Shown one piece after another: positions 1 through 11,867 of a stretch of 64,000 nt of DNA (the stretch's first letter is position 1; the number at the start of each line of letters is the position of its first letter). The position numbers and the translations under genes were made by a program. The stretch lies in NCBI GenBank assembly GCA_023053575.1, contig JAKZAP010000005.1, forward strand, positions 10,478,001 through 10,542,000, given 5' to 3'. The DNA is from Branchinecta lynchi. Taxonomy: Eukaryota; Arthropoda; Branchiopoda; Anostraca; Branchinectidae. The notes under the pieces were generated by a model, which ran no database searches, was not told the DNA's origin, and worked only from the letters and a program-made list of their open reading frames with translations.

Positions 1-867
1 TCACTGTATCTCTTCTCTTGATGAAATTTTTTTTTACACATTTTTATTTAATTGTGATTTTTAAACACCGTATTAAATTGGATGGTATCTTCCGGCACCG
101 GCACCCGGTGTACACGGGTTTGGGGAGTGAGTAACCCCTCGTTTCTAACCTTGTCTTGGTTAAGCATCCTGTTCAACTTTCTTTAGATACAAGAACAAGT
201 ATGGTCTTCCGCTCGCGCTTAACTTTTTGTTGAACTCTCACCGTAGCCGCCAGAAAGTCGTACATTTATCGGGAACACTTCCCATCTCTTTTTTGCCTCT
301 CTTTACCCGTTTCCATCTCTGTCCTATTTTGGTCATCGTATCAACTGCAGAAAAGTGCATTCGATGGCATGGTAATACTGAGATGTAACACGTTGTGATG
401 CCAAAGTACTTGATTATGTTAGCTCAAACATTAGTCATTATGTCAAATTAAGGATGATATTCATTCTTGGAACATTCGTACCCATCAGGATTTCAGAGGG
501 ATTGGATCCATCATCAACTGCTTATAGCAAGGTGGTTTTGACTTGGTGTTTTGAGAGAAGAGCAAGACGAATCAGTTTTAATTATTTTGTTAACCTGCAT
601 GTAGTGCCGTCTTTTACTTTTGGTGGACCCTGTGCCATCCTTGGATTTTTGGCACCTTGTTCATGAGCCAAAAACACATTTCTGGCGTCACTCATATTCT
701 GCGAAAGAAGGAGATTAAGAAGATGAGATCATGTTATTTTAAATATACAAAGCACCTGCTCCACTTATCGAAATTATGTCATAACCATACATTGACGGAG
801 AAATTCAAAATTCAAGATGCAAGTGCTACCCTTTTGGATGTTTCCTCATTGCTTTCAAAAATCATGG
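1..867. other. Upstream flank, nothing recognised
   Basis: I see no exon-like or repeat-like sequence here that I can support. A short open frame at 657-923 (88 codons) runs into the LINE-type 3' end that follows and has no recognisable motif, so I do not call it a gene. Confidence 0.4.
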
Positions 868-1023
868 ACGACAGGGCCCAACCAGCACACGACGTCTTCC
901 ACTGTTTCATGACCGAAGATTAAAAATTAAGTGTCTTTTTCTGTGTTTGTATGTGTTTTGTTTACTTTCTTCATTTACTCCGCCTTTCCGAAATGCCGGG
1001 TCATAAATAAATTACTTACTTAC
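868..1023 (+). repeat. LINE-type 3' end with TTAC tail, copy 1
   Basis: About 155 bp is nearly identical to 47611-47770: both start at ACGACA(G)GGCCCAACCAGC, share CCGCCTTTCCGAAATG, and end with AATAAATTACTTACTTAC. A common 3' part ending in a short microsatellite is typical of 3' ends of CR1/L2-like non-LTR retrotransposons copied by target-primed reverse transcription. No coding part of the element is visible beside it, so this is a 5'-truncated insertion. The class assignment is inference; the shared sequence is directly visible. Confidence 0.65.
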
Positions 1024-1369
1024 ATTAGCACACACGATTGTTGGTCAAGCCACACTATGGTGACATCTAAGCACACTTTTGGTAACTTAAACGACCACGG
1101 TGCAATTTAGCTGGTCACAGCTAGCGACCGTAGCCTGATTTCTCAACAATTTAAGCCGGCTGCTTGGCCTCTTGTTTCCCATATCCCCCGAGCACCGGCC
1201 TTGGGCAAAGACTGCTTTGCCTACATGGTGGTGCAGTTTTTGAATATTGTGTCCGATAGACCCTTTCGTTTTCCCAGCAAACACTGTCAGCTGATTCGGA
1301 CGAATTTTCTGGATTGTCTGGTTACTTTCTTTTTAGTGCATTTGGTCAGCATTTACATGTCTAAGCTAA

Positions 1370-2319
1370 CAAGACCAAAGGTTTCGATGGGATCCCAAAA
1401 ATTAAATATCTCATCCAGACAATTGGGTCCTGTCTTCTCCAGACTCCTTTTAAGTATTTTTACTACAAAAATTCAGAAACAGATTAGGGCCAACTAGCTC
1501 ATCATCTGAGAAAACCAAGTTCGGATATGGATTGAGCATGTGTGTTTACCTCTATGAATCATATTTGTTTTGTCGAAACTGATCGAAACTTCCTGCCTTA
1601 GCATACTTCCACCAAATTTCCGGTTTCCGCCGAATTCGGGAACTGCTTATCCGACAAAATAACAAAGCTCAAAAACGAATTCAGCGTATCGCCTTACCCC
1701 TATATCGAACATATAATCAACTTCAAATAAAGCTTCACTACTCATGACAATTTTCCGGTCTCAACCGGATTCCGGGAGAACTATGCGTCCGGGTAAAAAA
1801 AAAGATTATCATATACGGATTCAGCATCTCTTCTTACCCCTAACTCGGAATCTAATCAACTACAGATAATACTTTTGCTTTTAAAAAAAATTCCGGATTC
1901 GGCCGGATTCCGGGCGAACTACTTGTCCGAGGAGAAATGGTTTTAATAACTGTGTTCAACATGTCTTTCTACCCCTAAATTGAACATCTAATCAACTTCA
2001 AATAAAACTTTTACTTGTAACTACTTGTCCGGCGAGAAAATGGTTTTCATATTCGTGTTCAGCATGTCTTCTTACCCCTTCATCGACTATCTCATTAGCT
2101 GTTGAAAGTATTTTGTCTGTCCCTTAATTTGAACCCGCACCCCTAAATGTAAGGCACAGAGCCCATCTACGAACTAGACCTTCCCCTTGACCTAAACGAT
2201 CCTCCCACCAAATTTCATCCAAATATCTTATTCTCTTCGAGAGTTATCGTGCTTACAGACGGACGGACGGACAACTTTTGCGATGTCATCCCTCCACTTA
2301 TGTTCTGGGATCCCAAAAA
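1370..2319 (-). mobile_element. Family A element, copy A1 (pearl/HINE-like)
   Basis: On the + strand it starts CAAGACCAAAGG and ends GGGATCCCAAAAA. In between are repeated blocks containing ATCTAATCAACTTCAAATAA, GCCGGATTCCGGGCGAACTA and TTCAGCATGTCTTCTTACCC, which are the ~137-bp core units seen best in A2. Near the right end are the CCAAATTTCATCC...GAGAGTTATCGTG module and an ACGG tract (2206-2275). Taken in the orientation of A2, the element is on the - strand. Both ends carry GGGATCCC. There is no coding capacity, so it would be non-autonomous. Confidence 0.75.
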
Positions 2320-2390
2320 TCAAAAAATAAAATCCCACAGTATATGTCTTTATTTGCAGAAATGACATTGGATGTAAATTCGGACACAGT

Positions 2391-2510
2391 ATTTTGCCAA
2401 TAATAGTGGACAGTTTCGGTAATTTATCACAACGGTAAGCAATGAGATGTATTTTGCCAAAGCATACAGTTTTGGTAATTTATTACAACGATAAGAAATA
2501 AGATGCATAT
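2391..2510. repeat. Tandem duplication, 60-bp unit
   Basis: Two diverged copies start ATTTTGCCAA at 2391 and 2451 and share AGTTT(C/T)GGTAATTTAT(C/T)ACAACG. No function is suggested. Confidence 0.55.
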
Positions 2511-4229
2511 TTTATGCCTTAGGTCTCTTTGCCACCATTTGAGCTCAAGATTCCTGAGAAACAAATCCTGACGTCAAAGAAAAATAGAGGGAAATAAAAT
2601 TGCCATCCCCTAACCCTCATCATACGAAGACGTTCAGCTCTTTGGGTCAGAAGTCATGTCGTATCCATTTACCACTGCAGAGGTGAGAATACTTTGATAT
2701 GCATTGATCATAGGAATAGGGTAATGTTAAACATTGTGTTTACAAATATGGAGAGAATCAAATCAGTACTGTAGAGGTTCGCACTGCGTGAGGTTAACTC
2801 GTGAAATAAAATTGGTACTTGTCCACTTATCATGGATATAGATATTGTTAGATGTTGTGTCACCTTTATAGCTGTAATATGAGTATACGTATCCGACTTG
2901 CTGGCTTACTTGTCCTTGTCATTGGTATACGTTTTGTCAGACGCTGTTTCCCCTTTATATCTTATGCGGTTGGGATGTGGGGTAGCAATTTGATTTTTTA
3001 ATTTGTAGTGGAATATTCTATATTTTCCTGACGGAATTTGGGTGTAACTACTACACCATAAGTCTTGCGTTTAGGTAGACTATTTATTGAATTGCAGCGG
3101 AAGTACTGCTATTTTAACTGCAATCCTAGATGACCTTTTTAAATTACGTTGAGCACATTATAATTTACTTCACCACAAGCTTCCTCGGTCTTTAATCCCT
3201 TTGCATGGTTTAAGTAGTGCTAGAGTGCCATTTTGATGCCCCAAGCGGAAAATTGAAAATACTCGGCAACAGTTATGTTTCATCAAAGTTTACAAACAGT
3301 CCGCGTTATGCATGAATAGTTTTAGTAGTACTGAAACAGCTCCGTGTTGATAGACCAGACTAGCGTAGTCTATCGTAATGATGAATGGTGAATCCCCCAA
3401 AATGAGAAAAACAAGATCTGCAAAACAAAACCCTGGGCAAAGCTAGAGACAACGATATTGCCCGATTAATCTGGAATCCTCCAATTTTGAGGGCTTTCGT
3501 TGAAAATTAGCAGGCGACGGTATGGTGTACAGCCATGATATAAAGTAATAGGCTACCGTTTCTGTATGCAGGAAGTGCACATTTCTTTGTCTGCGAAAAG
3601 CTCAGCGTGATCAACATATTGTGAAAAAAAAATTAATTTTCTTTTATAACATATTCGTAGGCTAAAATGTTTTGTGACAGAAAAATGGTTTATTTTTTGT
3701 CAAACAGATCTTATCTGTTAAAAAATAAATAGTTCCTAACTAATTTTTTTTTGCCAAATAATGGTCTCCTGGAAGAAAAATTATTTTTCGCAAAAATTTT
3801 TTTGTTGCTAAGGCATGTTTTTTGCCAAAACCATTATTTTTTCCTACATAGATAGAAATAGAGGCTATTTATAGAGGCGAAAGCCTTATTATTGCAATTA
3901 TATTATTACTATCATTATTATTATTATTATACATCATGTTTCCGCGTAAAAATAAGGCGTCGTGCACAATCCGTTTGGTATCGAATATTATCGGGATTTG
4001 TGCACCTTAACACACGCAGAACACCCATTGATTGTAGGGTATGTTAGTGTTACTACAGGGAATATCAACACTTTCCCTAGACAACCAAAGCAGTAAAAAA
4101 TAAATGCTGTTTACAAATTAGGTAAACCTTCGGTTCTGCTGGTTATTCTCTATCAATGTGTCAGTAAAGCTGTCTAGTCAACTGTTTGTTTTCTAAGTTT
4201 CTGAGTTTACAACCATTTTCTTTTTTCAG
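2511..4229. other. Upstream region, AT-rich, no gene seen
   Basis: This 1.7 kb precedes the first recognised TRIM exon. It holds T- and A-rich stretches with several TTTTTGCCAAA-like words (3640-3850) and a TTA trinucleotide tract at about 3908-3930. A promoter or 5' non-coding exon of the TRIM gene could lie here, but I cannot point to a convincing core promoter element. Confidence 0.35.
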
Positions 4230-4531
4230 GTTGTAACTGTTGTAAGCAGTTAATCAGAAAGAAGTAAGGAGTAGAGCCACTCGGAACTAACATTCCTTTC
4301 TCTGCAAGAGTACGGTTCTGCGGTCGCGCGTCTTCGGCGAGGCATGTTTCATTCGTTCCTGAGGAACGTCGCCGAACTTTAGTGCAGTGTGTGTATTGCT
4401 CGAGTAGAGCTTGTTGGAGAATCGCTTGTCTCGTTAGCTTGAAAGTTTGGATTGCATAAGTGGATGAAAACTGATCCGTCGCTGTTGCCGGAACGATAGA
4501 TGGTCTAAAAAAGGATTTAACAACGTCAAAC
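4230..4531 (+). promoter_or_regulatory. Possible 5' UTR exon portion of the TRIM gene
   Basis: A good 3' splice signal (CATTTTCTTTTTTCAG ending at 4229) lies about 300 bp before the start codon. The coding exon may therefore carry a 302-nt 5' UTR spliced to a non-coding exon further upstream. Alternatively transcription starts between 4230 and 4531. The start codon context is TCAAACATGG, with A at -3 and G at +4, which is favourable. The UTR call is inference. Confidence 0.35.
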
Positions 4532-5275
4532 ATGGAGGACGAGCTACGTTGTGCTGTGTGTAAGCAGATATTCACTAATCCAGTATTGCTGCCCTGTTAC
4601 CATGCAGTGTGCTTGGATTGTGCTATCCAGATCCAACAACCAGTGCAGAACTCTGAAATGATGGAGAATATCGACAATGTCGATGCCGACAAGTTGTCTG
4701 TTCTGAGTGAGACCGACAGTGGTGTTGTATGCAATAGCCGACCATGTAGTTACATTGGTTCACCTGGATTTCAGATGCAGTCGCCCCCTTCGAGCACCTT
4801 GTGTTTTTCCTTGACATGTCCTACCTGCAAGAAGGCGACCTTCTTCGACGAGCAAGGCGCGAGGAATTTGCCCACATACAGTCTAATGTGCCGAATTCTT
4901 GAGAAGTACTGCGAAGCTCGAGATATCGGCTCTAACTGCGAACTATGTGAAACTGTCCGAACGGATGCCACTGTCTTCTGCGATCAGTGCCAAGTGTTTT
5001 ATTGTGAAGAATGCCGGGAACGCTGTCATCCTATGAGAGGACCGCTTGTCAAACATTCGCTGCTAAGTCCTCAGCAGGGAAAAATTCTTCTGAAGAACCG
5101 GCAAGCCCAGAAACAAAAATCTGCCGAGTCAGGCAGATGTTTTGACCACCCTTGTGAAGCCCTCTCTTATTATTGTCTTCTGTGCAGGATCCCAATGTGC
5201 AGTCTCTGTGTAGAAGAGCAACGACATGGCAGTCATGACGTGCAACCCCTTCCTTCGATCTGCAAATCGTCTAAG
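4532..5275 (+). CDS. TRIM9: TRIM9/TRIM67-type E3 ubiquitin ligase, coding exon 1 (RING, B-box1, B-box2)
   Basis: Exon 1 encodes residues 1-248 of a class I TRIM ubiquitin ligase. The RING half has C7, C10, C22, H24, C27 and C30, and the ring closes at C96-P-T-C99. The ~65-residue insert between C30 and C96 carries DADKLSVLSETDSG (51-64), a signature of TRIM9/TRIM67. B-box1 uses C136, C139, C150, C153, C158, C161 and H166/H175. B-box2 uses C203, H206, C215, C218, C223, C226, H232 and H235. All zinc ligands expected of an active RING and two B-boxes are present. The exon ends at AAG followed by GTAGGC (phase 0). TRIM9/67 proteins (MADD-2 in C. elegans) are cytoplasmic E3 ligases acting in neuronal axon guidance and branching with netrin/DCC signalling; that role is known from the family, not from this sequence. 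TRIM9 and TRIM67 cannot be separated here, because most invertebrates have a single co-orthologue. Confidence 0.95.
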
Positions 5276-6916
5276 GTAGGCTGACGCATCTCCTTGCTAA
5301 TTCGATAGATTGACGAAGTGTCGATCCCTTGCGGCTGATTGGAAAAAAATTAACGTACTACATCTTTCTTTCATGTTAGTCAACTAAAAAATTTATTCGG
5401 CAATGTTTGGGCCTTTTTGGCTGGAACCTTTTTGGTACTTACTAAAACTGTTTTGGTAGTTACTAAAACTGCCACCAAACTGTACTCGCTGACGGCTTGG
5501 GCTGAAGTAATACTTATCCTTAGTTCTGTTTTAGTTTTTTGATTACAGATCTGACAGCACACAATAAGGCGATGAGGATCTACTTCTTCGACTGAGCGAA
5601 TTCAATGGTCTTTTCGTACCATCTTCAAAACTGTTTGCCTGATCAGAGGCGATCGCTCATAGTAGCCAATTTCAATCCACTAACCTACCCCCTACTCATG
5701 AAAATAAGCAAGGCGCCAAAATTCTGATAAATAGCAATTACGTGGTGCACGAGAACTGCCAAGTGTTTGAATTTCAATTCAGGCTTTACCACCCCTGGTG
5801 ATTCCTATTTGCATAGCACCTAGACAAAGACGATTCGTCGTGGCAAAATGTCATGGAACACAATTTAGTAGCTGGAGTGGTAGCCCTTATCGCGGCGCTT
5901 AGCCTGACTACATAATTTGGCAAATTTAATCGTATGCAATGCAATGTCGGTAATAAAATTTTACGGTTCCTATAGCCGAACATCCGCTTTGTGTATTCTC
6001 ATGGTATGCTAGTAGACAAAAAAGTCGAATGATTGATACATAACAATTTATACAGCTAGGGCTGTATCCAGGACTTTATTTCTGGGGGGAGGTCCCCGCA
6101 GGTCGGATATAGGTCAACTGTCAGTCAGTCAAAGTAGAGCTCCTAACAACATCTGAATTTAGTGTTGTGGATCTTAATTTTACCGTGTAACCCAACACTG
6201 CACTGTTCGAGGCTGACTAACTGTAGGCGAAAGAAAGTTCAGCCCCTGCTCCCGGCCATACCAACAACAGTCATAGACGGTTGGTTGGTTACAGATTGCG
6301 CGTCTGTAGCTTATTGCTACTAAGCAAGGACGATCGAAGATGCTACACTAGTTCGGAAACACATTGTCAATAGAAAATGTGGAACGGACGCAACAAACAA
6401 TAGAAACCACACAAGAAATTCTTCCGTGTTTGTCATGGCCTTGAAAGGCTGATAATTAATTTGTATTTCGACTTCGTTTCTAAATTGGTATTCTTGTAAT
6501 CAGTACGAGCAGCACTGAAGCTTGAAATTAAATGCTAAGACGAGATGAACAGCTCTACTTTTTCTTTGTGTAACTACCTTTGTGGCCGTCCACATTATTC
6601 TCACCCACGATTCGACACTTATAGATCGACGCGTTTAGATTTCGTTTCGCACTTAGTTAATAGCCATTATCGCCAGAGGTATGGAGTGGATCATTGTTCT
6701 TGTCACGCCATGGCGGTCTTAAGCCGAATTTCATACTCGACCGACTGCGGTTTTAAATTGCTCGTTTTCATAGGTGTGTTTATGGACTCGCTTCATGCTA
6801 GATAAGTAAACAGTGTACCACATTATCCTATTTAAGCTTTGTCTAATAGTTGATCCTTTGTTGAATTATGGCGGCGATAAATTGAACTTTCTGGATTGGT
6901 CGGCCATGGTTCCTTG
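5276..6916 (+). other. Intron 1, first part, with a small family E fragment
   Basis: This is the start of the 12.3-kb first intron (5276-17561, GT..AG). No exon is recognised. At 6058-6107 there is a truncated family E piece in reverse orientation (GTATCCAGGA, G run, CCGCAGGTCGGA). The rest shows nothing I can name. Confidence 0.6.
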
Positions 6917-8380
6917 TTGGGATCCCAAAACGTAAGTGGAGGGATACCTATGACATCGCAAAAGTTGTCCGTCTGTCCGTCCGTCCGTCCGTCCGTCCGT
7001 CCGTCCGTCCGTCCGTCCGTCCGTCCGTCCGTCCGTCCGTCTGTAAGCACGATAACTCTCGAAGGGAATGAGATATTTTGATGAAACTTGGTGTGAGGGT
7101 TCGTTGGGTCGTCGGACCAGTCAAGTTCGTAGATGGGCTTTGTAGCTCTACATTTAGGGGTGGGGGAGGGGATTCAAATTAAGGGACAAACAAAATATTT
7201 TGAAACAGCTAATGTGATAGTCGATTATGGGGTAAGAAGACATGCTGAACACGATGGTGAAAACCATTTTGTCATCGGACAAGTAGTTCGCCCGGAATCC
7301 GGCCAAAACCGGAAAGTTTGTTGAAAGTAAAAGTTTTATTTGAAGTTGATTAGATGTTCGATTTAGTGGTAGGAAGACATGCTGAAGACGATGGTGAAAA
7401 TTATTTTCTCTACGGACAAGTATTTCGCCCGGAATCCGGCCCAAACCGGAAAGTTTGTTGAAAGTAAAATTTTTATTTGAAATTGATTAGATGTTCGATT
7501 TAGGGGTAGGAAGACATGCTGAAGACGATGGTGAAAACTATTTTCTCGATGGACAAGTATTTCCCCCGGAATCCGGCCCAAACCGGAAAGTTTGTTGAAA
7601 GTAAAAGTTTTATTTGAAGTTGATTAAATGTTCGATTTAGAGGTAGGGAGACATGCTGAAGAAGATGGTGAAAACTATTTTCGCGACGGACAAGTATTTC
7701 GACCGGAATCCGGACCAAACCGGAAAGTTTGTCAAAATTAAAAGTTTTATTTGGAGTTGATTAGATGTTCGATTTAGGGCAAGAAGACATGCTGAACACT
7801 TATGTGAAAACAAGTTTCTACCCGGACATGTAGTTCGTCCGGAATCCGGCCAAAACCGGAAAACAGTTGGAAGTCAAAGTTTTATTTCTAGTTGAGTAGA
7901 CAAGCGATTTAGGGGTAAGAAGAGATGCTGAGTCCCTGTGTGACAATCGTATTTTACCCGGACATATAGTTCGACCGGAATCCGGCTGGAATCGGAAAAT
8001 TTGTTATAAGCTAAATTTCTATTTGAAGTTGATTAGATGTTCATTACTGGGGAAAGAAGATACCCTGATTTCGTCTTTGAGCTTTCTTTTTTCGCCGGAC
8101 AAGTAGTTCTGGAGTTCGGCCGGAACCGGGAAATTGGCAGAAGTGGCAGGAAGTTTTCGTCAAAACAGATATGACTTATAGGGGTAAACACACATGCTGA
8201 ATCCAAATCTGAACTTGGTTTTCTCAGGTGATTAGCTGTTTGGCCTTAATCTATTTCTGAATTTTAATTGTAAAAATGTTCAAGGTGTCTGGCGAACACT
8301 GGATCTGGCTAAGACAAGACCCAGTTGTCTGGATCAGATATTGAATTTTTGGGATCCCATCGAAACCTTTGGTCTTGTTT
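6917..8380 (+). mobile_element. Family A element, copy A2, the most complete (pearl/HINE-like)
   Basis: It starts TTGGGATCCCAAAACG and ends CCTTTGGTCTTG followed by TTT. The order is: 5' end, a pure CCGT tract (6968-7040), the module ending GATGAAACTTGG (7036-7093), then tandem core units. The word AAGACATGCTGA recurs at 7237, 7374, 7511, 7648 (variant) and 7784, giving a 136-137 bp period. Each unit carries ACAAGTAxTTCGxCCGGAAT and CCGGAAAGTTTGTT. Near the 3' end CAAGACC (8315-8321) can pair with GGTCTTG (8371-8377). It has no terminal inverted repeats and no protein. This architecture matches Helentron-associated interspersed elements, including oyster 'pearl' elements. Short open frames on the - strand merely repeat with the unit. 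Confidence 0.8.
6968..7040. repeat. CCGT microsatellite
   Basis: About 18 units of CCGT, interrupted only at the ends by CTGT. It is the internal tetranucleotide tract of A2. The other A copies carry only one to three ACGG units at the same place, so the tract has expanded here. Confidence 0.9.
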
Positions 8381-8727
8381 TTGTTTAGTGGCTACCATGG
8401 ATATTTGATTAGGTATAATTACGTGTGGAAGCAGTTCAATACATCTAGCTTGCTTGACAGAAGCAGCGTTGTTTATGATTTAGCCGTTTTGGCACTGTTC
8501 AAATTGATGTAACAAGCAGGAGGAGGACTTACCGCTTCACCGTTTCTTGACTGGCGAGAGTGAATCGTGCAGGCGGCGATCTCGATGGCGATTTGAATCA
8601 AATCTGTCGAGTAATCTTACGCTACTCAACGTGTATAAAGCAGTAGATTTTGTATACGGTGGAAAATTCGGGAGAAACCATGACCAATCGATTGGAAGGC
8701 TTGCTGTGAATGCGACGGTACTTTTTA

Positions 8728-11003
8728 TGGCACTTGAGCTTACTCAAGTGCCATATAGCGATTGTAATTTCTGTCCGTCAGTCGGTCTGTCGGTCCCGGT
8801 TTTGCTAGTTCGGCCAGATAAGCTAGGACGATGAAACTTGGCAGGCATATCAGGAACTGGACCAGATTAAATTAGTGTCGCTTCCTCGATCCGACCATCT
8901 GGAGGGGAGTGGAGGGAGGGGGAATCCGGAAAAAAATAAAAAAAATTACATATTTGTAGCTTACGAACGGGTGATCGGATCTTAATGAAACTTGATATAT
9001 AGAACTTCGTGTCGCAGACCCTCCATTTTAAATCCAGACCGGATCCGGTGACACTGGGGGGAGTTGGAGGGGGAAACCAGAAATCTGGGAAAACACTTAG
9101 AGTGGAGGGATCCGGATGAAACTTGGTGGAAAGTACAAGCAAAAGTCTTAGATGCGTGACTGATATAACCGGAACGGATCCGCTCACTTTGGGGGAGTTG
9201 GGGGGGGGGAGAAGTCCGAATTTGTAGTGATCCCGCGAGTTCCGTGCTTCCTGATGTGCTGAGACGATGGAAATTGACAGGCATGTCTGGGACCCAACCA
9301 GATTAAAAAGAAAATCGTCAATTCCCCGATTCGACCATCTGGGGGGGGGGGAGTGGAGGGAGGGTGAAGCCAAAATTTGAGGTATTTTTTAGCTTGCGAA
9401 CGGGTGATCGGATCTTGATGAAAATTGATATTTAGGATGACCTCGTGTCTCAGACATCTCACTTTAAATCCGGGCCGGATCCGATGACACTGGGGGGAGT
9501 TGGAGGAGGGAACCGGAAATTTTGAGAAACGCTTAAAGTGGAGGGATCGGGATGAAACTTGGTGGGAAAAACAAGCACAGGTCCTAGACACGTCATTGAC
9601 ATAACCGGACCGGATCAGGGCAGTGTGGGGGAGTTGGGATGGGGGTCCGGATTTCTAGCGATCCCGCGAGTTCGGCATACTTCCTGATGTCCTAGGGCGA
9701 TGAAACTTGGCAGGTATGTCAGGGATCCGAACAGATTGACTTGAGAACAGCCGTTTCCCCGACCCGACCATCGTGGGGGGAGTGGGTGGATGGGGAGTCC
9801 GGAATCTAGTGGCGTGCATAACTTTTGAACGGGTGATCGGATTTGAATGACACTTATCTGGTGAGCTACCGCCTCGGACGTTCAGTTTCACGTCCGGGTC
9901 GGGTCCTATACCTGTGGGGATGGGGGGGGGGGGGGGGTGGAAAACTCAAGAAACTCTAAAAGCAGAGGGATTGGGACGAAACTTAATGGATGGAACAAGC
10001 ATTAGGTCTAGATGAAATTGACGGAGCCAGATGGTTTCGGGGCTCTGTGGGGGGAGTTGGAGGGGGTTTCCTGGAATTCCGGTAGTCGTGAGTTAGAATA
10101 GTTCCAGATGTAAAACGACAACGAAACTTTGCAGGCATATTAGCGACCCGAATTATCTTGACTTAAGAACCTGACACAACATACCCCCGGAAACTTCCGT
10201 TCCTAGATCCGAGCATTGTTTGGGGAGCAAGAGAAGAGAAATATGGAAATTGACTTCTATAAATTGCGAACGAGTGGTCTGATCCGAGTGAAACTTCATG
10301 GGTGATACGAATCGATGGCCTCGACATGTAAAACATGCGTTCGAACCATATACGACCACGATTAGGGGAATTGGGGGTGGGGGGACTTTTGACATGCACA
10401 AAAACCAAACGGATGGACCGAATGAGATGCAATTCGACAGTGCCGAGTTTATGCGGCCTAGATTTGTTATTTGGCGTCCGGGCCGGATTCGGCCAAGGTA
10501 GGGGGGGTACTGGAAACTTGCAGATAGGCTATGCTCCAATTTTAGTCAAACTTGATGGACAGGAACAGGGAATTAAGAGATTGGGCCCGAACCGGCTCCG
10601 ACAACGTTGGTGGGGGGGGGAGGGGTACCGGAACTTTCCAAAAATGCTCAGATTCGAGTGAAACTTGATAGATGGTATAAATGAAGATGCTTTAGGTGGT
10701 CGATTTTTTTTATTCCGAACCAGATTCGGCCACGGTAGGTGGAAATAGAGTGAGTACCGGAAATCGTGTAGCACGTCTAGGGATCAAACAAATGGATTTA
10801 TTGGGATGAAAGTTTGAACAGTCATGTGCATTTGCTACAGACAATCGAGACGATGCCGGAACTGCTTAGAAATGAGTGAAACTAAATATCCTATTTCTAT
10901 TTCCGAACCACATTTTTGGATGGCGGGTGTATTTTGGGACGTTCTCATCTACTTTCTTGTACAGCCTACTCGTACAAGTGCCATATGAGCTCGTAGCTCT
11001 TGT
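8728..11003 (+). mobile_element. Family C element, copy C1 (pearl/HINE-like, G-rich)
   Basis: The left end holds a small hairpin, ATGGCACTTGAG..CTCAAGTGCCAT, then CTGTCCGTCAGTCGGTCTG. The body is about five tandem units of 433-437 bp. Each unit is made of three related sub-units of 130-155 bp, recognisable by ATGAAACTTGG-type words at 8831, 8984, 9115, 9264, 9417, 9552, 9699, 9847, 9976 and 10120. Each sub-unit ends in a G-rich block (GGGGGGAGTTGGAGGG) and CCGGAA. The right end is ACAAGTGCCATATGAGCT then AGCTCTTGTT. No protein is encoded. Later sub-units (10.3-10.9 kb) are more diverged. Confidence 0.75.
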
Positions 11004-11133
11004 TCTCTGTGAAAAATCGTGGCGCCAGCAGACATTTTTGACCAAAACGGAAACCAACTCAAACCTTTAGCGCTCGCCCCTCGCCGACTCATAACTCTTT
11101 AGTGCGTTTGACAGTACCAATAACAAATAATCA

Positions 11134-11516
11134 GATAGAACCTCCGTCTCCCTATCGCTGTACTATGACTATGCGGTGTCGAATATTTCCCCGTACCTTT
11201 TCCGCTATGAACGAGCGGAGGTTAGTAGCTTCGTGCCACATCAAGTTTCGTTACCTCTAGAATTAGCACATGGCTTATGGCTGTGAAACCACCTTGAGGA
11301 AAAGTAGAAGACAAAGCTGATTGGTTCTTTGGGCACGCGCAAGAGCGGGTCAGCGCGCGGAGTACGCCTCCCATCTTTTCTTCCTCTGGGATCAACAACG
11401 GCGAAGACGGAAGTAGAGTAGACGGGTAAAAAGCTACAGTAAATACCTCTAGGTCCATTCAGTTTTGTCGAGATATTCCTAGTTGCTGCATGGTACCAAA
11501 GACAGAGGTTCTACCT
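11134..11516. repeat. Family L repeat, copy L1
   Basis: It begins TAGAACCTCCGTCTCC and ends ACAGAGGTTCTAC, so the ends form an inverted repeat (TAGAACCTC(C/T)GTCT). It is homologous along its length to L2 (29681-30395): both share CGAGCGGAGG, GTTACCTCTA, GCGGCGAAGA/ACGGCGAAGA and CAGTTTTGTCG. It looks like a non-autonomous DNA element, without any reading frame I trust. Confidence 0.55.
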
Positions 11517-11867
11517 GCTTATTTTTTCTTGATAGTACTCACGAACTTACTCGACTCACTTTTTCTTATGATTTATTTCAGATTCTTCAGCAGAAACTAT
11601 TTGAAAACTTGACATTAAGAGCGAAAGAAGTAGATACTGCCAATTAACTATTGTTTTTATTTTACTTGTTATTCATGGACAGGCTAAATGTATTTATTTC
11701 TCTTTATGTTTTCGGCTAGGAGCTGACGTTGCCCATTTGATGTGGCATACATGCGAATCGCTAGATAATTGCACGGTTGTACCGAGTCCTGGTTTAAAGT
11801 AACGGCTTGAATGAGGTGATCTCGAGTCTAGACGACAAAGTCTGTGCAATAATGTTTGTGAATCAGT

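Noticed and set aside
454..923. Two overlapping open frames before the LINE tail as an upstream gene or LINE ORF
   Set aside because: No motif, no partner elsewhere in the window for the part before 868, and the second frame ends inside the LINE 3' region.
6968..7040. CRISPR-like or satellite array at the CCGT tract
   Set aside because: A pure 4-bp microsatellite inside a eukaryotic mobile element; no spacers.
7154..7718. Three overlapping - strand open frames with a repeated peptide (ILVRRENxFHHRLQHVFLPLNRTSNQ)
   Set aside because: They recur exactly with the 137-bp core unit of family A (not a multiple of 3, so the frame shifts between units) and appear in other A copies with stops. Not a protein family.
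8867..9891. - strand open frames rich in P and S inside C1
   Set aside because: They follow the C-family G/C-rich units; the same peptides appear in different frames in C2 and C4. No start context or splice structure.
9924..9938. Long G and C runs as specific regulatory quadruplexes
   Set aside because: They occur in families C and E as part of the repeats and vary in length; no link to a promoter is visible.
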